Below are positions 13,401 through 26,095 of a stretch of DNA of 64,000 nt, piece by piece. Location: positions 2,708,976-2,772,975 of the forward strand of contig HG738139.1 of the NCBI GenBank assembly GCA_000499405.2, given 5' to 3'. The stretch is from Onchocerca volvulus. Taxonomy: Eukaryota > Nematoda > Chromadorea > Rhabditida > Onchocercidae. Positions within the stretch are counted from its first letter, which is position 1, and each line of letters begins with the position of its first letter. Under the pieces are notes generated by a model. It ran no database searches. It had not been told where the DNA came from and was given only the letters and a program-made list of their open reading frames with translations. The translations under genes were made by a program, and so were the position numbers.

Positions 13401-16110
13401 TTTTTATAGATATTTTCACATTTAACCGTCAATCCCCACTGCATTATGAGTGACTGACAGAGACTTTGTTTTATAAAAGTTTTCAATTATGTCACTATCT
13501 TCATATAAAGTAGGAAAAATTTATACAAAGTACTTTATCAAAATATTAAATACTTAATTCAAAAGATACCAATCTTCATTAAGCAATAATCAATAATATA
13601 GCTGACAGTTCAAAATAACATAAGCGGAAACATACCTCAAGATTGGTAATATTTTTTAGATTATCGTCTTTTCTGGCTCCAATCAAAGGTAATTTTGCAT
13701 CACCAACAATGGGCATTGAAAATGCATCAGCAGCCTTAAGAGAAAAAAATATATATATCTAAAAAAAGTACTCTTCAGAGAAGAAAAAAATACCTCGAAA
13801 AAAAATATTGCAATGGTTTCTGCTCACTTATACTTTGAGAAAGTTACTTTATTCATTGGAATGCTCTGTAACATTAAAACGGAAATAAAACGAGATAAAG
13901 TTTGGTTAATTATAACCTTCTCTTTATAATGTCGACTGTTTCTGTATTCTCGATAACTATAGTAGCAAAACAAAGCAAGTGCACAAAGAGAAAAGAAGCC
14001 AAGAATGATGATACCGAACATTCTGCTTCCTCCACCAAAGAATCCTGGATCTTCTATTTCCGGCTCCATCGCAGTTGGCAATGCTAAAATAGTCTTTTTT
14101 TTTTATTATCTATAAAAGCTGCAGCAAAATCCTGATTGGTAAAAAGATAAATTTTTGGAAATAGCATTTCTTAAAAGACAGAAATCATTATGAAGATCAA
14201 ATAATTGAAATGACCGTCTAAATCGAATCATTTGATCGAATAATATACAATAAGTTAATTATATTCAAATAGATAAATACACTTTCATCATCTAAGACAC
14301 TATTATTTTTTTTGCAAATAGTAAATATTATAAACAATCTTTGATTCAGTTCGCTAAATATAAAACAATGATATAAAATAATGTAAATACAATAAATTAT
14401 TTGGCTATAATTTATTTCCCTTCACACTACGTCGAGAAACACACATAACTTATTAAAGAGAGATTGATAAAAAGTAAACTTACGAGTGGCTGTGCGTTGT
14501 GGAGGAAACTGCACACGTCGATTGCAATAGTGCGTGCTGCAACAACAGAACAAAGCAGCATTACCATGCCCGGTTGGTCGTTCGTCAGCAATACATTCGC
14601 TGTTGTCGCAATTACCCAAATTACCATCATGCATCCAGCATCCTTTTAAAGTCACTTGCTGCAAAAAATCAATTTTTAATTCATATAACTGTGAATTTCA
14701 GTAACAATCCTACGTTTTTTAAAGTTTTACAAAATTTGCAATCATCATTTAAATTTCTAAGCATACAATGAATTTGATACTTCTTTTCATGACTTTCACT
14801 CTGAATTAAAAGGACTAAAGTGAAACCAGATAAACTTAAAAACAACACATTCAAAACAATAAAAACCTCAAAATTTCATTTGGAGAAAAATTTCACGTTG
14901 AACTTCAAGAACAAATGGGAAAGTGTAAACAAAACTATATATATATATAATGAGTGCATGAAATTAACAGCATTGAAAACAAGGAAAAAATTGGATAGAA
15001 AAGTTACCCGTGTTAAAGAATTATTTACCAAAGCAGCCATGCAACCTAAGCGATGATCGTTTGCTGAAGCATAACACATTTTTGTAGTCGGACAACTTCG
15101 TTCCATTGGATCACATGAACTGACATCATAAAACTGGAAAATTTTTTTGTGCAACAATTTCTTTAATACGTTTCCTGCTGCATGACTGCATTTAAATTAC
15201 CATTAAAATGGGTGAAATTTCGTGAAATGTCTAGGTCAAATTCCGGACAACAAAAACAATCATCTTGAGAAAATTTAATTATTGCTGCCATAAGTTCAAA
15301 AGTTTTTTTCCTCCTTTCTTTACAAAAAGAATAATATCTGAAACTTACATCACAGTAAATAAAGGGACGGGATTTATTGTCTAGATTATAATTAAGACCT
15401 TCGATGCCATGCTTTTTCAAAAAAACCGGTTTCGCTGGAAGTTTCATTTCTGTTCCACCTGGTTCTTTTGCCTATAATCAAATTGAAATCGATAGCACTG
15501 ACGCCATATAACAAATTCAAACCATGAATAAATATAATTCATGGACATAAAAAATTTATCCGATTAGTAATTTATGGGCATGGAATAATTTACTCCAATT
15601 TGTTCTTAAATTTGAAGTAACTATCGAACAAATCATTACTACGACTTCTGTTCCAGTTTCAAAAATGCTATTTAGGATCTTTCATCTTGCGAAAGCTATA
15701 TGCCTTGATCACATTAAAGCGATTATGGAACCATTTGATACAAGACTTGACAACTGCCAAAATTTATAACAAAAAGACAGAATCTTTGTTAATGCCCAAA
15801 GTGAATGCACAGAACAATAAAATCAGCAAACTAATGGAAAAAAATATATAATAATATAACTGAAAATTTATTATCTACGAAAAGCTAGCAATAGTTTCGA
15901 TTTGGGCCAGGCCAACTACACCTGTTAAACATTTTGATCAAATACAAGAGAAAATAAAAAGTAACTTACATCGATCGTATCATCATTGAAGATATCTCCA
16001 AGAGAATTATGTTTCAGTGCAGTAAAGCAGTGGGTAGAAATCAGTAAAGAAGAAGCAATAAATATATAAATGAACATCATTCTACCATCATTTCTATTTT
16101 CTACTGCCAT
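10434..16110 (-). CDS. daf-4: TGF-beta/activin/BMP type II receptor Ser/Thr kinase, DAF-4 type (spliced)
   Basis: Plasma-membrane type II receptor that binds TGF-beta-family ligand and phosphorylates type I receptors. Exons: 15970-16110, 15349-15471, 15029-15133, 14484-14658, 13917-14083, 13636-13734, 13152-13262, 12842-12973, 12402-12520, 12031-12148, 11770-11908, 11314-11447, 10994-11150, 10434-10675, giving 653 residues. The signal peptide is about residues 1-30 ([19 protein letters not shown]). The ectodomain shows KGCW, NCDNSEC and [11 protein letters not shown], as in activin receptors. The transmembrane helix is about 203-223. Kinase: GRFGQV, VAVKV with Lys293, HRDFKSRN (390-397), DFG (410-412), then [14 protein letters not shown], which is diagnostic of type II rather than type I. 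The kinase ends with [12 protein letters not shown] and a short tail follows. The ATG directly follows TTTTAG, a possible trans-splice acceptor. One junction uses a GC donor. The exon 2/3 region has an alternative open frame (see findings). Confidence 0.93.
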
Positions 16111-17543
16111 CTAAAATCAAACAGTACAACCTTTAATTGTAAACTGAAGATATTTTTTGATACTTGATTGTATCATACGACATAGAGAAGAATCAAAAAT
16201 TAAATATTTTATGAATGAATCACAGCATCCGATCATTTTCTGCAATTCATTTTCTAATAATGACGTGAATATATTTCAAAGAAAGCCTTATGCACGAATG
16301 TTTTTATGGAAACTCATGAACCATTCATCAAATTTTTCTGTTCAATTTATTGAAATTGTGTCACAGTGATCTAAAATATCGTGAACATGAAAAATCATTC
16401 TAAAAACGGAAGCTTTTGAATGTAAGGAATAAAGTTTAGAACAAGGCAAAAGAAAAAAAAAAAAAGCTAAAAGATGGATTAGATGGGGAAATATGCATCT
16501 TTTACACATCTACTTATACTTCATCAAAATCAAAACATATCTCTTAGTCTAATAAATATTATATAAAACTTCTCTGTAATTAAATGATATTTTAATATTG
16601 CTAGAATACTCATACAGCCATTCATAAAATATACTTATCAAATCTGAATGCTTTATCATGGAATTAAAATGCACATATTTTTCTTTCCAGCTTTTCTTTT
16701 CGATATAAATTAAATGTGTCAATTTTCTTAAATGCTAATTAAATCTATCAGTGACAAGAAGTCTAATATCTTGACCGAGGTGTTTCACTAGTTTTCAATA
16801 TCAAGAGAAAACAAAAATATTGGAATTGACAATGAAAACAAAACATATATTATATCTAAAATATTATTAACTCAAAAAGTGAAAATTGAGCAACATTCTA
16901 ATCCATTCAACCCTAGAAGTGATTAAACATCCTACAAATATTCAAGAAATTATAATTTAAAACAAGAATATTTAGTGAGAAAAAAAATGAACTAAGAAAA
17001 GGATGGGAAGAAATAACAATTATTCAACACTTATTCAGATATGCAAGAAGCAATCAGCTACAAATTTCCATAGTTACATAGATAAAAGAGTATACAATAT
17101 CTACACTAAAAATACACATATCATGAACTTGGAATATTCCACCGCTGGATATATAAAGCCGGAATTAAAGACACACATATACATTCATCAGAAATGAAAG
17201 AATGCACAATAAATAATCAGGAATCAATCTTAACATACTTTTTTTTTCTTTTTCATTAAAAATTGAGAATAAAAAGGACAAGGAAAAATATGTGTCGTCA
17301 CGAATTGAGGACACTAATTCTAAAACAATGAATAATTAATATTACACCGGAAATACTATCTACCTTCTTCTGTCTGCTTGCTTAGGCAAATAATACAAAA
17401 ATTATTTCTTAATATGACATTTTTTTTTTTAGTTTCACTTTTCAGCTAATCTTACACTCCAAAAGTTTCGAAGGCAAAAACCAATAAACCTATAATGATA
17501 TTATTATGTCAATAATGAAGCATACGATATCATTTTTGTTTGC

Positions 17544-17544
<1 letters not shown>

Positions 17545-17572
<28 letters not shown>
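17545..17572. repeat. (TA)14 microsatellite
   Basis: Uninterrupted alternating TA, 28 bases, in intergenic DNA. Confidence 0.95.
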
Positions 17573-17576
<4 letters not shown>

Positions 17577-17774
17577 TATTGAAAAAATAATGCATCTTGG
17601 AGCAACATCACGCAATTAATATGGCAAAAACCACTGTTCAGTCATGTGCGTGATTTCAATCAAATTACAGAATGTTGCGATAGAGTACGTGAAGGCAAGT
17701 ATACAAAAAAATTTATAAGGATCAAAAAAGTGACATACACATTTTTATATATAAAAGTATAAATAAGCATGCTC

Positions 17775-17872
17775 ATATATATATATATATATATATATAC
17801 TTATATATATACACTTATATATATATAAAAAATTATACACTTATATATATATATATAAGTGTATAATTTTTT
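17775..17872. repeat. TA-rich tract ending in a perfect 46-bp palindrome
   Basis: TA repeats interrupted by ACTTATATATA units lead into 17827-17872, where the two 23-base arms are exact reverse complements with no spacer. The outer ends are A6 and T6, the inner parts contain TTATACAC and its complement, and the centre is alternating TA. Confidence 0.93.
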
Positions 17873-18458
17873 CAACTGCACTGTAGCTGAATTATGTTCA
17901 AGAAAGCAATAATTATTGTCATTTAATTGCTACTCTCCTTTCGTCTATGTACCAATGCGAAACATTAAAGTCATTAAATGTGAAATATATTTAAGAAATA
18001 TTTGTTTTGATTAATTATGGACCACCTACCATGATTCTTCATTCAACGAGATGCATCTTCTGACTGTTGGCTAATTATATTTGATGGCACAGTATTTTAT
18101 GCAAAACTGTCCATCAACAAGTTTATTAAACATGAAAAAAATTTTAGGTTAACAGAATTTTACAATTTATAAAGCATAAAAAGATAATTCTTATCATACA
18201 ACATCTACTCATAGACATTAATTGCAACATCCAAAATTCAACTTTTAAAAGACGAAAAAACTGATAAGATAAAATCAAATGGATAGTACTACTGTGTACT
18301 ACTTATATCATTTTTAAAATTAAGAAAATGAAAATCAGCGGAATAACTTAGCTGCAGTAAGGTGTTAGTGATAAGGGCATACATCGATAGGGAACTCCAA
18401 GCTTATTCCTTCCCGAAAACAAAATAAATGAAGGTTGTTGGAAGTTTTTTATCAATTC

Positions 18459-18512
18459 ATACATATATACACACATATATCACACACATACATACATACA
18501 TAATACATTTAC
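18459..18512. repeat. CA/CATA-rich microsatellite
   Basis: Imperfect run of ACAC, ATAT and ACATAC units on the plus strand. Low complexity only. Confidence 0.75.
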
Positions 18513-20548
18513 ATGCAGCCAGGCACACATCAACCGGAAATAATTATCAACTTTTCTTTTTTTCAGAATCGTATAACGATTATCTGTTGTTACTTACTGA
18601 AGAAATTTTTCTGTTAATCAATTCCATTCATACAAAATTCGAAAGTGCAAAAATGACAAATAAAAGTATGGAGTATTAGTGTCACTGACCTGTCAAATTA
18701 TACATATCGAAATTATTCCAATTGTTAAACATTCATTCTAAGGTCTAATCATTCGTGCAAATTTTCCTAAAAAATTCAAAATATTTCCAAGGAATAAAAG
18801 GCATGGTGACATTCTAAAAGTATTCTAGATTAAAAAAATGAGGAAAAAGCAATGATGGTAAAATTGAATACTTACGTATAAACATGAACGTATCGGAAAG
18901 TCAAATGAAGCTTTTAATATAATAAAAAATTTTTTTACTGTTACTACTGAGATAAAAACAAAACTAATATAAAGGAAAAAAAAAAAAAAAAACAGAAGAA
19001 AAAAAACCCATTGATTCGTACAGTGACATAAGTGCATTTCTGCTAAAAGACGAAGAGATCAATAATCATCGAAAGCATAAAATATGAATAAAAATTTTAC
19101 TTTCTCTCTTTCCTCCTTCCTTTTTCCTTTTTGCTTTCAAATAGCTTAATCAAATAAACTGCTTAACAAAATGGCTTACTTCATTTAGAATATTCGATTG
19201 CGACTTTATTTTCAATAATAATTAGTTCATTTTTATGAACGTCATGCGAATGAGCATTGAAAAAATAATTCTCGTCATAACGTTACTGCCAATAAAATCC
19301 AACCAAATGTGATTTCTGAAATTGAAAAAAAATATGCTAACAGATGAATGTAAATTTTTCGTTTATCTCTTTGCAATGAAAATATTTCACGCATATTAGT
19401 AACGTTAATCTATTTTAACAGAATTTTCGGAAAATAATACAACTTCCGAAAGTCTTAGTAAACAAAAACTTTGAAACAGAGAATGATCAAAACTACCAAT
19501 AATTGGAACTTTTCCACAATGAATATTCCTCTTTATCCGAACTTTTCCACATCAACATCTGTTCTTTCTTTTATCTGTCATTATTTTACGTTATTTATAG
19601 CTTTCAAATGAATGTCTACCTTTCTTTCCTACCTATCATTTATTCATGTCATTTATGATAGTTAACATTAACAATCACAGGTGGATAAATTCCTTCCATA
19701 TAAACAATACGTTGAAAGAGCTTAAATTTTGCTTTGCACAAGAATTTTGATTTGCAGAAATACACTAAACATGCATTTATTTATGAGTGTGTTACATTCA
19801 TAAATATTTCTGTACGTGCATAAGCAAACAAATAAAATCGTTAAATCAAATGACGTTTTCGAATGATGTAAAGGTGAAAGGATTCCAAAAGAAATTTTTA
19901 ACTAAACCTGAAAAAATCATTCTATAAACGGAGAAAAAAATTATAAATTAATGATATTAATTGGAAATAATTGGTTTGTTTGTCACTTGCCATTTACATA
20001 TTGTATGAGAGATAATGCTCCTCTATGTGACGACAAAAGTGTGAAGCGATTTCGATGAAACAATTTAGATGACAAATAAGGAAACAAACGAAAGAAGAGA
20101 GCACATACAAGTAGTAATTTTAATACAAGTACAATGTAAAGATAAAGGACATGTGAGGGTAATCTTTGGTATTTAGCGATTGGTTAAATATTTGATGTAT
20201 CTATGAGAAAATTTATTACCATACTTCAATAAAAGGCATGAAATGATTAATTTGATGAGTAAACAAATCCGACGACATCTCCGACATAGTCTTTCCATCG
20301 CAACTTTATGCAAATATATGCTCAAATAATATTGAATAACGGCAAAAAAAAAAAGGAAATAGAACTACTGAAAATTATCGAGAGTTGGATGGGGAAAATT
20401 GTCGAGAGTTGAAAAATGACGACGAACGATTGAAAATAGTCGAGAATGAAGGAATAATCGGTTGAAAAAAGAAGTCGGAAGTAAACGACGACTGATTAAA
20501 AAATGAAAATTGTCGAAAATGCGGGGTGTGATGAAAAAAGGTCAGATG

Positions 20549-20590
20549 CGTGTATGTGTATGTGTGTGTGTATGTGTGTATATATATATG
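20549..20590. repeat. GT/TA microsatellite
   Basis: Imperfect GTGTAT/TGTG units passing into alternating TA. The ORFs crossing it translate to monotonous CMCV/HTHT strings and are not genes. Confidence 0.85.
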
Positions 20591-23310
20591 ATAAACTGAT
20601 AAAAATAGTCGGGAATGAAAAAAAGAAAGGGGAAGAGAAAAAAGGAAAGTCGAAAGTTAAGAGAAATAGATGTCACCAAAGTAAGTGACACTGCTAAAAG
20701 TTCAGGAAATTTAGCTAAAATTGTACCCTTTAACCCTTCCATCCATTCCTACTTTAACTCTTATCCATCTCTCTGGTCCGATGCAAAAATCAATGCTCAT
20801 TGCTTGCCACATACGTACACACATACATACATCACTTCTCTCTTCCTCTCTCTTCCACTCTCTCGCCCTCCCTCTTTTGTCTCTAAAATTTCAAGAGAGA
20901 TTTCATTTCACTCCTATTTCAAACCTCCCTCGTTTCCTACCTCTCGAATTGAGCGATTCGCTGTGTTACGATGATACCAAGGTCGGTGACATCACCCATC
21001 TCCGCCCACGCACTGTCGCTATATTGTTTTATGATAATAGTATCACTATATCCGTCATCTGTTCCAAACATCTTAATTCCACTTTTTGTACTATAAGAAT
21101 TGTTAGCCATTGGTCAGAAGTCAAGGGTGATTAGCCATCATTGTTACCCTTGAAAGGTTGAGAAGATATCGTTATCATTATCAATAATATAAGATGTCAA
21201 GTTTTAACTATTCCACATTTTATGGTCACTATGTAGTATTGATTATCGCGGAAGGCGATAAGAACTATGATAAGACACATTATTATCCTTCTAGGTTTAA
21301 TAAAATGTTTCAAGTGAAGAATTTCGAAAAGTTTTGAATCCTGACTTTGAAACCAAGAAGTCAAATGATTAGGGCAGAAGTATTGATTCGGATAAATCAA
21401 ATCCAAATTAAAATTCTACCTCCTAATTATATCTAAAATCCATTGAGATAAGTATTTGCATTACCATTTCTTATCACTTTGGAAATTTTCTTTGTCATAA
21501 TTGTTAGCAATCACTTTTGCTGATAATGACAAGCTTTGATTGCTAGTGTTTGTTGAATTAGCAAAAGTTAAATCAATGATGAGAATTGAAAAGTTGTATT
21601 TTTTTTTTTTTTTTTGTGAAGGGGGTAATTTTAGTAAAATAAGTTGGATAATAATTTTGATGGGAGTAGGATTTTGATTTGAATTTAATTTATTGGAAAA
21701 TTCATTTTTAAATTCAAATTATAAGGACTTCAGCATATAATACAACGGATTTTTTATTAATCTTATTCATTCTTTTCCATGAATGATTAAATTATAGTCT
21801 AGTCTATAAAGTTACTCATTTAATTATTTCATATGAAATCACATTAAACTGAAATATCAAATTGGAGAAAATTTAAAGGATGAAGTGGTTTTTTTGTAAA
21901 ATTAAAAGTTCGAGTAAGTGATTCGGCATTTAACGAAGCGTATCTAATTGATTCCGATGATAATATAAATTTAAGGATAATCGGATAATGATAAAATACT
22001 GAACGAAATTGATACATCCTGTTGATTCTCTTATCAGTTTACTTTTTCTAAAAAAAATATACAGACAAATAAATGAAATTGATTTATCATTATTTGGACT
22101 GTTGCATTTTGAGTGATAATATTGGCTTGATGGAAAAAAGAAACTTTTTGAGAATATTCACAACCTTCTCCCGCAGAATGTATCGCTATCATCAAAAAAT
22201 ATGACAAAAGTGATGATGATGTATTATGATACTGATAATATATTATTTCTTACCTCGTCATTAATTCTCCTTATCACATAGTAATTGATAAAAAGTTCAA
22301 AATCATTTAATATACTATCATTTTTCTAAAAATTCAGGAAATAAAATCAAAATGATTTTGTCCATTTTGATGATTTTGACCAATTCGTGAATGCAATTAC
22401 TCTAGACTGATGAGAAATTGCTCAGCAAAATTAAAAGAACAAAGAGAGAAAAGGGAAAAAAAAAATGATATAATGATAATGATGATAATCTATTTGATAA
22501 TATTAATAATATGAGCTGATGATGATCAGTTTAGTTTTTTAAGTGAATATTTCTGCAGATATTTGAATCTTTTGTCATTTTATTGATACAAAATTTGAAT
22601 TCAATGAATCATTTGATAATGTGGTTTAGTTATTTCGTCCTTTTACTTTTAATTTTCTTTTCTGACTTGCGGTAAATTGCAAAATTAGATATTTACGAAA
22701 TTTTTAAAACTTTCGAACATCCACCAAAGACGTTGATTGCTTCAAACAATATCCAATGATAATTTTACTTGCTAGATATTATTTAATGATAATTAGACTA
22801 TCTGAATTATCTAAAGTTTAAAGTAATATATAAAATAAAAAATTTGAAACTCACTAAATTTCAAGGATTTTTTTCTCTGCATTAGAAAGAAAGAAGAAAA
22901 ATAATTTATTTATAATTTCTAATTTTTCTAGAATCTTTTTGAATCAAAAAATACAGAAAAACCTTCGATCAGTAACTAAGTACATAAAATTAAAAAGAAA
23001 GGAAAAAACTTTTAGTTCATAAAAAACAAAAATGAAATTTCAAAAATTCATCAAATCGATTATATTTATCATCTTCTAATTAAATAATTATAATCAGCAC
23101 ATTAATTTGCGCTACTGACCTATTTTTGTCGGAATAACCGAAATATTTTGTAGAATATAGATATGATGAAATAGTCAAAGATTCTTTGTAGAAAATCGAA
23201 ATATTGTGTTATAATCATTTTTTTTTCAGGCATTTATGCTATAATTAGTATGTTAGAAATTGTGCTGTGTTAATGATTAAATCTGAAGTAAACAAATTCA
23301 ATTTGCGCCT

Positions 23311-23875
23311 ATAAGTTAACTTGTTATAAATTAATTTTCTTTGCACCGTAAGTTAACTTGTTATAAATTGTGTTATGCAGTGATGAAATGAAGTAAACAA
23401 ACTTGACTATACAAAGGGTTGTCACCTTCCCTGTTGAAGGGGACATTCAATCCCTTCTTCTGATCGCTATTCGATGAGCGGCGCTTTTCAAACTTCACTA
23501 ATTCCCTTCGCAGATAACTTCCTTCCTCTCAGAGGATGTCCAAATTATCGGTTGTATTATCGATATTCATCAATTCATCGTGTTACGTTGCTGTTGCGAA
23601 TAAAATTTGTCGTAACAAAGACTTCGCGCGACGAATTCATTTGCAGCAATCTCCAACAAAAAATTCTTTCACAAATTTTTTTCATAACAACTTGGAATAA
23701 TTAAATTCCCTTTGCGTTACGCTAACATGTTTTAAATTATACTATGGTCGTCAGATAGAAAATATGATCATTTTTTACTGAAGTTAACATGTTGCAAATT
23801 AATTTTCTTTATACTATAAGTTGACATATTATAAATTGTATGCTAGAGTTGACATGTAGTAAGCAAACTTCTACT
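23311..23875. repeat. Pair of about 100-bp direct repeats flanking a unique block
   Basis: The composite unit (AAGTTAACTTGTTATAAATT, then a variant of it, then GTAAACAAACT) occurs at about 23311-23410 and again, diverged, at about 23776-23875. The roughly 365 bases between are unlike the flanks and less AT-rich. Within each unit the first half is itself duplicated, e.g. at 23312 and 23349. An LTR-like or MITE-like origin is possible but unproven. Confidence 0.6.
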
Positions 23876-25591
23876 ATAGAAAGAGGATTAATCAAAAGAA
23901 TCGATGAAAATAGAAGACGATCGAAACGATCAATACAAATTCAATTTGATCAAACAAAATGCTCAATGAAATTTTCGAAATTCGAAAGCGTTTCTTCGAC
24001 TTAGAAAAACGAAAAATAATAACTATCGATCGCTTCTACTAGCAATATTTTCGAATAATTGTCTGTCTTAAAATAACATACAAGAAGAATAAAATCTTCC
24101 GTCAATAAACAAACTTTTACACAACTATTCATCTGTGCAAAACTTCCAGATAGAATTAAACATATTTGTAATTGATCTTTAATTTTATAAAAATTTATAT
24201 TTTAAAAATTAGTTCAATTTTTGTTGTACAAAACTTAATCATTTTTTTTTTTTGACTTGTATTGTTGCAAATGTTTGTTGCACTTATCCGTAAAGATTGA
24301 TAGGAAGTTGTAATTGTGTTCGAATTAAATTTAGAATTCATCTTGAAAACGAATGAATATCAATAAATTATCAAAACTTATTATTTTCTATTTTTAATTC
24401 GATGATACTTACCGAAAATTTAGAAATGAGTATTTTTTTTTTTCCTTTCTTTCTGATAGAGAAAAAAACTTTTAAGATGTGACGAATTTTTAAAATGATC
24501 AAGATTTTTGAATTTTAGTTCTGCTTATTTTTTTTTGAAGATTTATTTTTAAAGTTTTTATCGATTTGCTTTTTTATTACTTTTTAGTGGAGTTTAATCA
24601 TTCGCTCAAAATATAATAATTATCAATGCGATATTATTTTGGATATCGAATAGGATATTAACCTAACAAAAAATCAACCTTGCATATTCAGTAGTACTCA
24701 TAATAATAATTAAAAATTACATAATTCGAAATGAAATTTAGAAATGGAATTATTTGCAAATTGATAAAACTTTGTAAAATTTTAAAATTATGAATTTCAC
24801 CAAAAAAAAAAAAAAAAAAAAGACAACTTTAGACCATTGATTTTTAGTGAAAAAAAAAGTAACACGTCATAAAAATTCTTTGCAAACATAACAGTTTTTG
24901 TTTATTTCAATAAAATTTCGGGAAAACTAATGCAAACAATTGGGATGTGAAATAAAATATTGAAAAAGTTCATCTCGAATTATTTAAAATTAGCTTAATT
25001 TTAAAATCAATTTGTTTAGTGAAAAATATTGAAAATCAATAATTGATATTTTTTAAATCAAGATTGTAAAAAAAGAAAAGAAATGAAAAAACAAACAACA
25101 ACAACAAAAAAAAAAATGCATTTCTGAAAAGAAATTATGAAATCATTTGATCGATTCAGTTTTTAATTATTCTTTTCTATAAAGTGAATAAAATAGAATT
25201 ATTTATGCAATTTGCATCATTTCATCTATATAACAATAGCGATTTCATAAAATTCTAGCAATTATTAAAAGAATGAATTTTGCATAAAAATTAAATTTAA
25301 AATAGAATATTTAAAACATTACATTTATTTAACGAATTGTTTAATATATAGTTTTCTTTCTTTTTTGTTGTTGTTGTTGTTGTTTAATTCATAAATTTTG
25401 TATTACCAATCAATTTGGAGAGCTACTCGAATGCTTCCTTCAATTTGTGAGGATGTAAAAACAAGAATAAGAATCTTCATATCAATTCGCCATGAATGAA
25501 TTCTTTAGAGAATGGAAAATTATTTCAATGAAAAGGTTACGCAGCAAAGATCACTGATCTGAAATAGAAATTACGTTAATTGTTTGAGGAT

Positions 25592-25855
25592 ACGTATTTC
25601 ACGGATTATCTGGAAGTAATGATGTGTCTCCACGTATTGTCTCGAAGTAGCGCTCGGACGTATCCAAAAAAAAATGCTTGATTTGTAATAAATGAATGGC
25701 AAAAGTTACGAAGATTTAACGCACCACGTATCTCACGGATTGTCCGGAAGTAATGACGTGCCTCCACGTATCGTCTGGAAGTAATGACGTGTCTCCACGT
25801 ATTGTCTGGAAGTAACACTCTGATGTATCGAGAAAATGCTTGCTCTGAGATGGAT
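25592..25855. repeat. Duplicated segment containing 31-bp CACGTAT/GGAAGTAATGACGTG units
   Basis: Two related segments, about 25592-25685 and 25726-25855. Each starts ACGTAT(T/C)TCACGGATT, then has CTCCACGTAT...TCTGGAAGTAATGACGTGT units and ends in AAAATGCTTG. The second copy has one extra 31-bp unit. The minus strand is open across both copies, but upstream of them that frame is only translated microsatellite. Confidence 0.8.
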
Positions 25856-25901
25856 AAACAGGAAAAGTTCAGCAAATTTACCACAACACTCTTACTGCTC
25901 T

Positions 25902-26095
25902 CTGCTGCTGCTGCTGCTGCTCCTGCTGCTGCTATTAGCATGCAAAAATTCCGCATTGCTATGCGGCTCGCGTGTCTGTGAATGTCGGCGCGTGTCTGTG
26001 AGTGTCTGCGTGTGTCTGTGCGTGTATGTTTGTGTATGTATGTATGTGTATGTTCATGTGTATATATATATATGTGTATGTGGATATGTATGTGC
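25902..26095. repeat. CTG triplet run and adjoining GT-rich microsatellite
   Basis: CTG repeats (25902-25934, interrupted once by CCTG) are followed, after about 40 bases containing GCGGCTCGCG, by degenerate TGTGTCTG/TATGTGTA units to about 26095. The CTG part translates as poly-Ala or poly-Leu in the artefactual ORFs crossing it. Confidence 0.85.

Noticed and set aside
20721..21134. 137-residue ORF as a gene
   Set aside because: No family motif, rich in Leu/Ser from CT-rich DNA, no evident splice partners. Kept only as a composition island.
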